From Leuctra nigra (taxonomy: Eukaryota; Arthropoda; Insecta; Plecoptera; Leuctridae): a stretch of 64,000 nt of DNA. The stretch covers positions 36,196,964-36,260,963 of the forward strand of contig OW203761.1 of assembly GCA_934045905.1 (NCBI GenBank), given 5' to 3'. This document shows, in pieces, positions 45,401 to 55,490 of this stretch. Made by a program: the position numbers and the translations under genes. Positions within the stretch are counted from its first letter, which is position 1; each line of letters opens with the position of its first letter. Below the pieces are notes generated by a model. It made no database searches. It saw only the letters and a program-made list of their open reading frames with translations, and had not been told where the DNA came from.

Positions 45401-46911
45401 ATTAGAAATTCAACTACTTATTTCTACTCGTACTTTCAAATTTTAGATCTAAAATCAAAAGAAAAACCGTGTACGGAGTACCCCCACGTATATACTCGTA
45501 CAAACAAAACAAGCAGAGTAAATGTAAAAGGTATATCGAATTGATACTCGCTGAAGCAATTCCGTGGGCAGCCATCGAGGCTGTCTTTTTTGGCAAGACC
45601 GATTGTTACTCCGGGTTGCGTTCATTTCTTTCATTCGCAAAGATCAAGGTGATTTCAACACCGCAAGAAGCGCATCGCAACTTTTTGCAGCCCATCAGAC
45701 GCTGACGTGCGAATAGCAATTAGCCATGTGCTTAATTGAATGACGTCACATCGTTTAGGATCTCACAGATCTTCTGTTCACAGCATCCAGCTAGATTGCC
45801 GAGTCTCCGGGAATGTTTTTGCATCATTAAGACAGAACTACGTAACCTCAATACACGTAACACAATGCGATAAATGATTATTGCACCGTGCTTTGCCAAG
45901 TAGAGAAGGAATTCTTGAGGTGAGCAAATGGGCGTAGGTACGCAGGTATAGAACCACGCTTGAAATTATAAACCACTTACTTAAAGAAGTGGTTGCCAGG
46001 TAATATAATAACTGTAGAGTACATAATAAATCGTAAAATAATTAGGAGCATGGGAAGGATTAATATTACTGAATTGTTTCAAAATATTTAAATTATAATT
46101 CTAGATTCCACCATGCAAGGGACTTTCGTAGCTCTGCGTACGTTCCAGAGCCCATGTCCGAAATGTGTACTTATTTATATTCTAATTATATCGTTTTAAA
46201 AAATTAAAAATATCGCCAGTTCATATTTTTATTTTTTACATATTTTTTGTGTGGTACTTATTTTTCGTAGGTCCTTAGACACAGTGTCTAGTCGGCCCAA
46301 AGGGCTGTTCACCTAGACCCTTTTGCGTTATGAGTTTCATTTTATTAACCATCACAAGTAAACCGTTGAGAAGTTTCAGGACTTATGATTGGTTCTAAGA
46401 AAAATACCGCAAAACGCAATCAGCCAGCACTGCTGGTTCTGTAAATTACAACTCATTAATATTTCAATATCAAAGACCGGGAAGTTATATTACCTCACGT
46501 AGGAAGTCAAATGACATAAACAATCAATGTCATGACACTTCTCACAGTAATTCAACTTTGGATCTTCTTATCTGAGATTACAGCATCGAGTTCAGTGCAA
46601 GTGTCAAACATGACAGCTAGTAAATTATCATCAGAAAAATCAACAGGCGACTCGACTGCATCACGCGCCTCCTAAGACTAATCATGACAACAATTAACAA
46701 GTGATATTGACTTAACATCTGTCTAACTAGTCACTATACGTGATCGATCCTGCTGTTGCAGTGACTCAACAGCGTCGCGACGCTTGCTACAGGCGTCCAC
46801 GTTGCGTCGCCGTCGGAAAATCAATACCAACACTTTCTTACCCTGCAACATGCCCTGTTCATCATCCTCTTCGTCGTCGTACATCTCAATGTTGTCCACT
46901 TCTGCACTCAT
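32119..46911 (-). CDS. CDR2: CDR2 / centrocortin homologue, coiled-coil protein, 727 aa (long-range first exon) or 737 aa
   Basis: Exons, 5' to 3': 46911-46842 (1A) or 41088-40989 (1B), then 37904-37792, 37451-37303, 36919-36607, 35206-35112, 34734-34578, 33405-32119. The phases agree throughout (1,0,2,0,2,0). Recognised by DLQLAAELGKTLLDRNKTLE, the signature of vertebrate CDR2/CDR2L; by the following coiled coil with YLTKQTAALREVN and YEQLEIS, which align to YLTKQ...YEQLD; and by PQYRQLFREIFDVLKRA (about residues 459-475), like the conserved C-terminal PEYKALFKEIF. Drosophila centrocortin (Cen), the fly relative, works with centrosomin at centrosomes and cleavage furrows; a centrosomal or cortical scaffold role is inferred. 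An acidic, Ser-rich C-terminal half has no domain I recognise. The donor at 34578 is GTTGGT, weaker than the others. Confidence 0.92.
33614..33885. mobile_element. Compound hairpin: two MITE-like palindromes sharing one end
   Basis: GGCCAATTCTTGAGAT appears at about 33614 (plus), 33754-33769 (minus) and 33873 (plus). The first two close a 157-bp hairpin with ...TTTTGAAACC arms; the second and third close a ~125-bp palindrome with long arms (CTCCTAGCAATT against AATTGCTAGG). The middle copy serves both. Confidence 0.8.
33957..34173. mobile_element. MITE, 217 bp, perfect 28-bp terminal inverted repeats
   Basis: 33957-33984 (GTACACTCCCCCAAATAATA...) is the exact reverse complement of 34146-34173. 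The centre matches the intronic repeat at 18340-18515, so the family is dispersed in this genome. It lies between CDR2's last two exons. Confidence 0.92.
35554..35893. mobile_element. MITE, 340 bp, ~39-bp terminal inverted repeats
   Basis: The left arm GCGAGAATTGAATTGCAGTT...(35554-35593) pairs with the right arm (35855-35893) with one or two mismatches. Intronic in CDR2; non-coding. Confidence 0.85.
36044..36061. repeat. 18-bp C run
   Basis: Homopolymer in a CDR2 intron. With the G runs at 8526-8550, 10503-10521 and 1549-1562 it marks points where assembly length may be wrong. Confidence 0.9.
36354..36428. repeat. (TTA)n microsatellite, ~75 bp
   Basis: About 25 perfect units. The isoleucine-run frame on the minus strand is an artefact of it. 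Confidence 0.97.
37792..37904 (-). CDS. CDR2: CDR2 exon 2, with the family signature
   Basis: Encodes LQLAAELGKTLLDRNKTLEK then ELRQCQHIVDDQTQEIE, the start of the long coiled coil. The acceptor TTTGCAG supplies AC to complete the Asp codon with either first exon. Confidence 0.95.
40989..41088 (-). CDS. CDR2: CDR2 alternative first coding exon 1B
   Basis: ATG at 41088 gives MSDKKPEMWDAATLSSMDYW and ends GPE G|GTATTT in phase 1, joining exon 2 as GPE-DLQLAAELG. An in-frame TGA lies just upstream (about 41119-41121), so it cannot extend exon 1A in frame; that favours a separate promoter. The DYWDYSIEL stretch sits where vertebrate CDR2 has EPWYD. Confidence 0.82.
41119..46841 (-). other. CDR2: Long intron between CDR2 first exons 1A and 1B
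   Basis: AT-rich, with short open frames but no coding exon I can support. The 5' UTR and promoter for exon 1B should lie within the first few hundred bases (41120-41450), which are less AT-rich than the rest. Confidence 0.5.
46842..46911 (-). CDS. CDR2: CDR2 alternative first coding exon 1A
   Basis: ATG at 46911 opens a 23-codon acidic N-terminus, MSAEVDNIEMYDDEEDDEQG, ending CAGG|GTAAGA in phase 1. Joined to 37904 it reads MLQ-DLQLAAELG. Vertebrate CDR2 also begins with an acidic stretch right before DLQLAAELG, which supports this exon as the ancestral start. It is 9 kb upstream of exon 2. Confidence 0.85.
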
Positions 46912-49900
46912 TCTCACTCACGCGTTATTTAAAACTTGATCATTGTTATCCCTGTCACTTTTACTCCATTTCACTGCGGCACATGCGTACAGGAGAGCAG
47001 TCTACCATCCCCGTTATCATTTCTCCCCAACACGCGGTAGATTCATTTATTTGCAGGAACACTCGCCAACATGTCACAAGAAATACTGAGTCCCTCACGT
47101 TGTGGGTCCCTTCACCTTACAACCTGTTGGTTTCAAGGTAGTCGAGTAATTTTCTATCACCTTGTCTTTAAAGCCCGCACACTGGGGAACTAGACTATAG
47201 ACTGACTCTATGATATAATAGGCTGGCTGTATTATCGACGACTGGACAAGAGCTGCCAACGCTCCAAGCGAAATTTACCCCAGACGTCGCGGAATAACAT
47301 GTAGATTCGAACGTTATAAAAACAGTTGACATTGAATAATTTAATGATTGATTAAAATTATGCATTCAAATAAATCTCGGCTACAAAGATCGATAAGATA
47401 AAATAACTGCTTCCCAGCAGTCTTCCAGCCCTGTTGTTTATTTAATTTGCATTCTATATTCGTCTTGAATATAAACACGATGGCAACCGACAGAAGAAAG
47501 GTGTGCTGGAAAGTCGTGCATGTAAGAGGTGTGTCTTTTTCCTGTGGACATCTAAGATGATAGTAATTAGTTGAAATTGTTTGTTGAAAGCGCGGATGGA
47601 CATAATGGACCATTAACGAACATGAGGTGTCGTATTAGAATCAAACTTATGAACGTGGTGAATGAAAATAGAACGATGTTGATGCTGGTTAGGATTGAAT
47701 GAATGAATGAAAGCAAATTGGGAGAAAGGCTTGCAGATGCATGAAACTAGATTATCAGACCACACAAAAACGCACGCATCGCATTAATTATTAATAATAC
47801 GATGACAACTTCTTGAAATAAATTACTTGTAAATCGTGTTTTACAGAAAAAAATGCTCCTACAATGAGACGTCTTTCTCTGGATTGGTTTTGGCATTGCA
47901 AAAATTAATTTAAAGACCTTTTTTCTCTTTATCATACAACAACATTTATACCAATTCATTAATACGATGTCAAACATAAAAAATATTTCTTATAGAATGG
48001 GACATTTTCTCTGGACTGGTTTTGTCACTTCATTTTAGAAAATCTATTAATTTGACTTTAAAAATATTTTTTCTTATTATCAGACAACAAAAAATGCCAT
48101 TTACATTCTATTGTGGTTGTAAATAACGGTAAAATACTAGAAAAACGCTTCACATGATGCATTTATATCGTGCAGTGCAATATATCGTAATGTGCACTCG
48201 AGGAGTTCGCAGAGAGTGCATCAGTGGAAGCTAAGCGTATTCTCAAGTCAAGCTTGCAATTTAACACACTTGTAGTTTTCAATATAAATTGAATGCCAAT
48301 AAAAAATATCTATAAAACTATCTCAAATATAAATAATGAATAAATGGTTTGATGGCATTTTTATAACTGACCATAATTTTAGACAATAACATTCAGACGA
48401 TAGTTTTTGTACCTAAACTGAAACTTACTTTTCCTTCTTTGATACCAAATGTGATTACAAAAACTATGTACTGATCGTCATCGAATTAATATCATTTGTG
48501 TAATATGACCTTAGCAAAGTGTAAGCTTGACTTTCAGCGACGGTGGCGCTCTGTAGTTCCAAAGTTATCTAAGAAGAGTGCATTTAAAAAAGCGTTAAAC
48601 AATTCGCATTTTTTGTTATCAAATATAAAATGTGTATTATGTTCTCAAGTGCTACTGAAATGTAATTTTAATTGTTTTCCGATTTAAATGCCAGCAACAT
48701 GAAAAACATGCGAACATAAGCGGAAAAATAGAATTGATATCTCCCTACACAAATGATTATCATAACCTCTTTGTTCCCACATCACATACCGCGGGCTAAT
48801 AATATAAAATTGGCAAAATACATTTGTAAATGTCAGAAGTCGCAAATACATTTGAAAGTTAGTATATTTTATTAATGTTTTAGACTTTTGAGTACAACTA
48901 TATATCACATGATGGAAGAACGATTATGACGATGAAATGAGGATGGACGGATTGGAAGGAGGCTGTTGTGGACTATGAGTAGCGATCATTCCCAGCTTGC
49001 ATCTCTCGATCAAGGTAACCATCTGGTAGAAGAAAACAAATACCAAGTGTGTGTTCAAAACGAAAATCTCCCAAGAGGGGTTTGTTGTAGGCGTGCAATA
49101 TACACGATAGGATGTATTACAGTAAATTTATACCATAAGTCAATGTCAAATTTTCAAAAAAGTATCCAATAACCAGTTCCATTTCTCAACGAGAATCGTG
49201 AGAGTTTGTCGCAAACCAAAGTCACAACTTACAAAACTCAGCTTTCACAGAGCGCCGTTTTATTTCTCTGGAAATTAGACGCAAGAAATTTGAATTATTA
49301 AGACGTCTAATAGCGACTGAAGTTTTGCTCTGGTTCTGATTGAATCGGTTTCATGCAGATATGGAATTTGCAGTGTGGTTCACGTCACGTTTACACGAGA
49401 TCGTGACAGCCGAAAAGAAATGCAATTTTCTTCAGCCGCCCTACACCTCCCAGCAACATAATCAAGTACCCCCCAGTCAAGACCATGTACAAACCAATGA
49501 GGAAGAACGGAACTTGAAATGCAAATAAAAACCTGATCAAGTAAGAAAGTATAATATGATAAATAATATCGATTTATTCAACTGCCTTTCATGGAGTAAA
49601 ATAATCAGCTAACAGTTTTCCCTTTCGTTCAGACAGGTCGCCAGACAAGTGTTTGACATCACCAAGCAGAACTGCATCGGGGTGTGGTCGAGATTACACG
49701 ATAATCAAAATCACTTTGCTCCATAAAGATGAGAGTAAATTGAAATAAAAAATTGCAACACTTTCTCAAGTCGAGATAAGGACTGGACAGGTCCTAAAGT
49801 ACTCGTTTCGACACGGCTTTAGTTAGCACATTCAAACACAATTCATTAACAGATGAAATGATACGGACATTTGATTTCTGTCCGAAGCAATGTCAACTGT

Positions 49901-51570
49901 TCAACACTCCTTCGAGCATTGAAGGTGGGTTTTCTTAAGAGATGATCACTGAATCACTTCCGAATCGAATCAAACGTATTGATCAATGTATTAGAAAATA
50001 GAAAATGACTTAACCAAAGGTTAACTAGTAAAGTGAAAACTGTTGTCGGAGTACAAGTACGACATCGTGGTAATTCTGCTTGTAATAAATCTTTTTAATT
50101 GGAAAGAAGATTCGTAATGGTTTATTTAGACTTGACTTACCAACAAAATAATAGCTATTAAAACCCTGTCCCACGATAAAGTTGATTTGACTTGATGATA
50201 GACACAGAGTAAGTTTTAACATTCTGCTAAATGATAATTATAGATTTCAATGCAGTTTCTAAAAACAAAACTCTCTGTGATATTTAGTATTAGGAACTAT
50301 AAATTAGCGAACTCTTCCTGCTCCCACGAACCCGATCTTGAACCCGACGAAACGTCAAACAATTTCACTTTTAACATTGACTGATGGCGATCTCAGATCT
50401 GATCACCTTTGTTCGATCAATCGATCTCGAAGATCACGGCAACGTCAGTGTCAATGATGTATTTGCATTCTGAACAATTCAAAGAAACTAGATGCAAAAG
50501 TCAACTATTCTCATAGATCGAATCAAACAAGTTATAAATGATGGTAAAGAAATTCGTGAACACGATCTGTAATCAGAGATACTTATTCCTGAAGCCAACA
50601 TATTGTCTGCATCTACACATTCACCCCCTCAGCCACCTTTCTCTGTGCACCGCGTTTCCTTTCATCCTTTCTCAAACATTCACATGTAACAGCGTCGTCG
50701 CCTTGTTCCGCAATCTCTCCGCGAACTTGGGAACAACATATGGTAATTAAGTGGATTCATAGACAGGACTTCATTGTGAATTAATGAATCACATTGTTCT
50801 GAAAGACGTCCGATGAACACGAAGTCTCGCATCATTTGCTGGGCGAAGTTTTCGGCACTTCAATCAAAACACGGAATGAAATTTCAAACTGACGTTTGGC
50901 TTTCAAAGTGAGCGGTCGTTAAAATCGCAAATGGGGCTTGAACACAGTTTGATGTCAAGAAAATATGAAAGTGGTTGTGGGAGCAATAAAAGTAGCTAAA
51001 TACACATATCATGCATTTAATTTTTAAATTACGAAGACAATGCAATCTCAATCTTTCTTCTGGCTATAGACTTCTTTAAAACCTGAACTGTTACCGCAAA
51101 GACACGTATTACTGAGAAGAGTAGGATTCCAGGGATGAATCACGTTGCGATTACGATTCTCGATCTTGTCCAGATCGATTATTGACCGGATATCAGTAGT
51201 CAAACCTGATTTGTCCGGCCAGACGATAAAAAACTGAAGGTCAGTCCGCCACTGGGCAGATGAGAAGAAAGTTCTATGCGACAGGTAAGGACCAAAACAG
51301 GCGAAAGCAATGTGGTGATTTTGGGACACCAATAAATTAGTCTACGTGTCATAGTTCTAGGGCAATATATTCATCAAAAGTTAATAATGATCGATGCAGT
51401 GATCATTTCCATAAATTAATGAACTTATGAGTGCTGCCATCAAAAACGCCCTGAAGAGGTGGACCACTTTCGCACAATCCATAATATTATTCACAACAAA
51501 AAACTTTTTCATATGAATATATAAATTGAGTATTAATGTATGTAATTATAGGTAGCAATAAACCATGAAA
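46912..51570. other. Intergenic stretch upstream of CDR2
   Basis: The presumed promoter and 5' UTR of exon 1A occupy the first few hundred bases. The remainder shows no gene. At about 51240-51255 the plus strand has GGTCAGTCCGCCACTG, the reverse of a hAT-like terminal repeat CAGTGGCGGACTGACC; no partner end was found, so it may be a relic. Confidence 0.45.
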
Positions 51571-51611
51571 GCCCATGCTTTCATCTTTGAGAGCCTCTTT
51601 GACCATCTTAG

Positions 51612-52199
51612 ACCATCTTTGAGAGCCCATGCTTTCTGGTCTCTTCTGGGATTTCAGTGGAGACTGTCGATCAGAGAGATCGACTTTACGATAGCCCAGC
51701 TGAGGCAAGTCTTCCTGAGATCATTACAGATGAGATGAGTTGCATCTCCACAAGCCCAGCAGCACCAAATCAGGACTTGGTGGTTGAGATGGGTCGTCCC
51801 TACGAGAGCCCAGCTGCCACAAATAAGAAAGATCAACTCTACCAGAGCCCAGCTGAGATTGGATTGCAGCAGGATCGCCACTACGAGAGCCCTTATGTCA
51901 CAAATAAGCAAGATCGACACTACCAGAGCCCAGCTGAGGATTACCACTACGAGAGCCCAGCTGCCACAAATAAGAAAGATCAACTCTACCAGAGCCCAGC
52001 TGAGATTGGATTGCAGCAGGATCGCCACTACGAGAGCCCTAATGTCACAAATGAGCAGGATCAACTCTACCAGAGCCCAGCTGAGACAAAAGAAAATGAT
52101 TCTACAGTCCGTCTTCCAGTCAAACGTCAGAACCAGAGCAAGATAAGACTGCGACGTTCTACTCGTGAAAACAAATCCAAGCCAAAGCGGTATCGTTGA
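51612..52199 (+). CDS. LINE ORF1-like repetitive protein, no known domain
   Basis: The frame is open from 51612 (after TAG at 51609) to TGA at 52197-52199. Its first internal ATG gives MSCISTSPAAPNQ; there is no convincing start upstream, so the 5' end may be truncated. The body repeats DRHYESP, DQLYQSPAE and ESPAATNKKDQ. A 147-bp unit (49 codons) is duplicated almost exactly: the copy starting at 51807 recurs at 51954. The C-terminus is basic (RQNQSKIRLRRSTRENKSKP), fit for nucleic-acid binding. I see no zinc knuckle, esterase or RRM. It shares frame with ORF2. Confidence 0.7.
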   Translation, partial: TIFESPCFLVSSGISVETVDQRDRLYDSPAEASLPEIITDEMSCISTSPAAPNQDLVVEMGRPYESPAATNKKDQLYQSPAEIGLQQDRHYESPYVTNKQDRHYQSPAEDYHYESPAATNKKDQLYQSPAEIGLQQDRHYESPNVTNEQDQLYQSPAETKENDSTVRLPVKRQNQSKIRLRRSTRENKSKPKRYR

Positions 52200-52205
52200 C
52201 AATTA
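52197..52205 (+). promoter_or_regulatory. Candidate stop-codon readthrough site (UGA CAA UUA)
   Basis: ORF1 ends CGG TAT CGT TGA and continues in the same frame as CAA TTA CAG GCC into ORF2. CAA UUA fits the CAR YYA context that promotes readthrough after a stop in tobamoviruses and in reporter tests. Seen: frame continuity and the hexamer. Inferred: recoding. Alternative: the TGA is a single CpG decay of an Arg codon (CGA) in this copy of a fused ORF. Confidence 0.5.
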
Positions 52206-55199
52206 CAGGCCCCTGTACCTGATACTTGTAGCAGTAGCAAGAACACCTCACCTACTGATCAGGGAACAGGGCGCAAGATTCATATTGCAGGCTTAAACGT
52301 CAGAGTACTAAATAATGGTTTTGATCAATTCAAGGAAATTATAACTGAAGAAGACGTAGATATATTCTGTATGACAGAAACGTGGCTGAAACCAAATCAC
52401 CCTTCTGAAGATTATGCCATTGCAGGATATTCGTTGCTAAGATCTGATCGCACTAATTCTAGAGGAGGTGGTGTGGGTATATATATTAAGCAATCAATAA
52501 GACACACCATCATAACAGATATTGAGATTGAAGAAGAAGAAAATGATGAAGATTTGGTCAGAAAACCAGAATATTTGTGTATTAAGATTAGCCTAAAACG
52601 GAAAAAGATTGCTGTGTGTGTAGTCTACCGGCCACCTGATAATTGCTACACTAATATCAGCATTCTGGAGAAACAACTTTCGACACTTCAAGGACTTGTT
52701 GATAATATAATTCTAATTGGGGATATGAACATTGATCTCTTGAAATCTGCAGAACCAAATAGCAAGTATCTCATTAAATTCATGAAAAAGTTTAAATTAA
52801 ATCAAATCATTAAAGCCCCCACAAGAATAACAGAAGAAGATGTTCAGCAGCAGGATGGAAGTATTGTTAGTCGAGTCCAGACCTCCACTCTTATTGATCA
52901 TATCTACGTTCAGGATGAGGACTCAGTAGTCAGCACCAAAGTATTAGACATATCCAAGATCATAGATTCACGTGGAAAGCCAGTTACTGATCACTGTCTA
53001 ATATCTTGTACATTAGTTTACCGGAAACCAAAAAGGGAGATTCGGAAGATTACTTATAGAAACTACAAGAAAATTAATCCCCTGGAATTGAAAAAAGTTT
53101 TAAACAGTATTGATTGGAATATTGCAGAAGGTGAAGATGATATTAATGTAAAGCTAAAAATACTTAATGAAAATTTACAATATACTGAGAATAAGCTAGC
53201 ACCAATCAAGGAATTTACAACCAATAAACCGAAATGTCCATGGTATAATGATAACATTCAGAATATGTGCAAGCTCAAGTCAAAAGCACTTTTGAAGTTC
53301 AAAAGAAGGCCATCTGCAGCTAATTGGCAATATTATTGTCATGTTAGAAATTACATAACAATAGCAGTGAAGAGAGAGAAAAGATCATTCATGAGGAAAG
53401 AAATACAAGCAAATTTAGGTAATTCTGCATTCTTATGGAAGAAACTTCAAGAGTGGGATATTCACAGCTCGAAAAAGCCAAGACAACTAATTCCTGAAGA
53501 ACTAGCTAAGCCGGATTTGATAAATGACTATTATGTTGATTCAATACCACATTCTTTAATTGCTTCAAGTATAATTGATCAATACAAAAATAACACTCAC
53601 ACTATTACGTCAAAAAATGCCTTTGAGCTCAGAGCAGTTAGTACAGAAGAAATCGTTGATCAATTGAGAAAAATTAAGACCAAAGCAACAGGCATTGATA
53701 ATATAAATATCAATACATTACTTCTATGCATGCCAAACTGTTTAAATGCTATACACAGTATTGTAAATCATTCTCTTGTTTCTGGAATATTTCCTGATCT
53801 ATGGAAAGAAGGAGTAATAACACCCTTGCCAAAATGCTCACATCCAAAACATTTCAAAGACCTTAGACCCATTAGTATTCTCACTACAATGTCCAAAATA
53901 CTAGAAAGAATTGTTGTGAAGCAACTGACTGCATACCTAGAAGAACTGCAATTATTATCTAATAGTCAGTCAGGATTCAGGAAAAATCGTGGGACAACAT
54001 CAATACTTCTAGATGTAACTGATGAAGTGATCAAGGGAATGGAGAAGAAAATGGTTACAAGTCTTATATTATTAGATTTTACAAAAGCCTTTGACTCTAT
54101 CAATCATGAACTCCTACTGGCTAAACTCACATATCTTGGAGTGGGAGAGATGACAATTAAATGGTTTGCAAGTTACCTCACCGGACGTCAACAACGGGTA
54201 AAATTATCAGCTAATAACGTATCAATGCCAAGGGAAAATAGAACAGGAGTACCACAGGGTTCAAGTATCGCTCCACTACTGTTCATAGTTTACACAACTG
54301 ATATCGATGAGAGTGTGAAACACTGCAAAATACACAAATTTGCAGATGATACCCAGCTTCTATATACCTTTCGCCCTCAAGATCTAGCTGCAGCACAAGA
54401 GAAAATAAACGAAGATCTTCAGTCTATTGCTGCATGGAGTGAAAGTCAAGGACTCTCTTTAAACACTTCGAAGACCATATCAATGATTATAGGGAACAAA
54501 TGTCAACGGATCAAAATACTTAATAGTGAATTTAAACTACATATAAATGGTTCTATTATTCCCACTTCAGAAAATGCAAGGAATTTAGGTTTGATAATGG
54601 ACAGCCAAATGACTTACTCAGATCATATTCAGAAAGCAAATAGCAAAGCTTACGGCAAACTACGAACAATGCAAAGATTTAAACAAATTCTGACAAGATC
54701 AACAAAAAGCAAGCTTGTTGAGGCACTTATAATATCTAATTTGAATTACTGTGACATCGTTTACGGACCGTGTATTTCGAAGAAAGATGTAGGTCGTATT
54801 CAAAAAGTCCAGAATTCTTGTGCTAGGTTTGTATTCAATATTAAGAGAAGACACCATATAAGTCCCTACATTCAAAAACTTCATTGGCTAAAGATGGAAG
54901 CGAGAAGAAGCCTACATTTAACATGCGCAACGCACAAGATATTGAGAACGGGAGAGCCAAAGTATTTAAATGATAAGTTGAGAAAGCGTCGTGATATTCA
55001 CCTACGAGACACGCGGTCCAAAGATAAGCTAGACTTTGGAACTCATCGAAGTAAAAAATTCAAGAACTGTTTTTCCTATTCAGCCTCAGTAGCATACAAC
55101 ACAACAACAACAGAAGAGCAGACCCTAAGTTTAAAAGCTTTCAAGACGCTCGTTAAGGATAAACTCGCTATCATTCAAGAAAGAGAATTCGTGAAGTAA
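52200..55199 (+). CDS. LINE ORF2: apurinic-type endonuclease and reverse transcriptase, 999 aa
   Basis: Open from the TGA at 52197 to TAA at 55197-55199. Endonuclease: KIHIAGLNVRVLNN, DIFCMTETWL, GGGVGIYIK, VVYRPP, LIGDMNIDLL, TLIDHIYV and TDHCLIS, which hold the catalytic Asn, Glu, Asp and His positions of the exo-endo-phos fold. Reverse transcriptase: DLRPISIL, QSGFRKNRGT, motif A LILLDFTKAFDSINH, motif B TGVPQGSSIAPLLF, motif C FADDTQLLY. The C-terminus has SNLNYCDIVYG and HHISPYIQKLHWL, typical of Jockey/CR1-group elements. The first ATG (52371) lies after the catalytic Asn, so initiation there would break the endonuclease. Confidence 0.93.
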   Translation, partial: QLQAPVPDTCSSSKNTSPTDQGTGRKIHIAGLNVRVLNNGFDQFKEIITEEDVDIFCMTETWLKPNHPSEDYAIAGYSLLRSDRTNSRGGGVGIYIKQSIRHTIITDIEIEEEENDEDLVRKPEYLCIKISLKRKKIAVCVVYRPPDNCYTNISILEKQLSTLQGLVDNIILIGDMNIDLLKSAEPNSKYLIKFMKKFKLNQIIKAPTRITEEDVQQQDGSIVSRVQTSTLIDHIYVQDEDSVVSTKVLDISKIIDSRGKPVTDHCLISCTLVYRKPKREIRKITYRNYKKINPLELKKVLNSIDWNIAEGEDDINVKLKILNENLQYTENKLAPIKEFTTNKPKCPWYNDNIQNMCKLKSKALLKFKRRPSAANWQYYCHVRNYITIAVKREKRSFMRKEIQANLGNSAFLWKKLQEWDIHSSKKPRQLIPEELAKPDLINDYYVDSIPHSLIASSIIDQYKNNTHTITSKNAFELRAVSTEEIVDQLRKIKTKATGIDNININTLLLCMPNCLNAIHSIVNHSLVSGIFPDLWKEGVITPLPKCSHPKHFKDLRPISILTTMSKILERIVVKQLTAYLEELQLLSNSQSGFRKNRGTTSILLDVTDEVIKGMEKKMVTSLILLDFTKAFDSINHELLLAKLTYLGVGEMTIKWFASYLTGRQQRVKLSANNVSMPRENRTGVPQGSSIAPLLFIVYTTDIDESVKHCKIHKFADDTQLLYTFRPQDLAAAQEKINEDLQSIAAWSESQGLSLNTSKTISMIIGNKCQRIKILNSEFKLHINGSIIPTSENARNLGLIMDSQMTYSDHIQKANSKAYGKLRTMQRFKQILTRSTKSKLVEALIISNLNYCDIVYGPCISKKDVGRIQKVQNSCARFVFNIKRRHHISPYIQKLHWLKMEARRSLHLTCATHKILRTGEPKYLNDKLRKRRDIHLRDTRSKDKLDFGTHRSKKFKNCFSYSASVAYNTTTTEEQTLSLKAFKTLVKDKLAIIQEREFVK

Positions 55200-55490
55200 T
55201 GATATTGGAAGACGAGAATCAAGATTACATCCTGCTGAGAATGTTTTTTCAGTGGTTTTCCCTCAGCTAAAAAGCAAATGCTTGGATGTTCTTCCAATAT
55301 TACCACTGATATTGAAGCACAATTTTAATGACTATTATGAATTAAGAAGAAGTAGGTAAATGGTGAAGATGTGAAGCAGCTGAAGAGAAGAGATGGATGT
55401 ATGGAAGATCAACGACTCGATTGTTGAATACAGACCAATTATGTACCTATTTTATGTGCTCAATAAATTACATTATTATTATTATTATTA

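Larger units (their letters stand above)
51612..55490 (+). mobile_element. LINE retrotransposon with ORF1-like and endonuclease/RT ORF2, (ATT)n tail
   Basis: A repeat-rich ORF1 (to 52199), a 1000-codon ORF2 (52200-55199), ~290 bp of 3' UTR with CAATAAATTACATT, and a tail of (ATT)n at about 55471-55488. Organisation and RT C-terminal region suggest the Jockey/CR1 group, perhaps CR1/Daphne-like. The 5' end is uncertain: GAGAGCC-type words extend to about 51570. Both frames are open apart from the TGA between them, so the copy is young or even active. Confidence 0.9.

Noticed and set aside
51654..52202. 182-codon minus-strand frame (repeated 'SWALVELI')
   Set aside because: Antisense of the LINE ORF1 repeats; no start context or membrane-protein logic beyond repeat composition.
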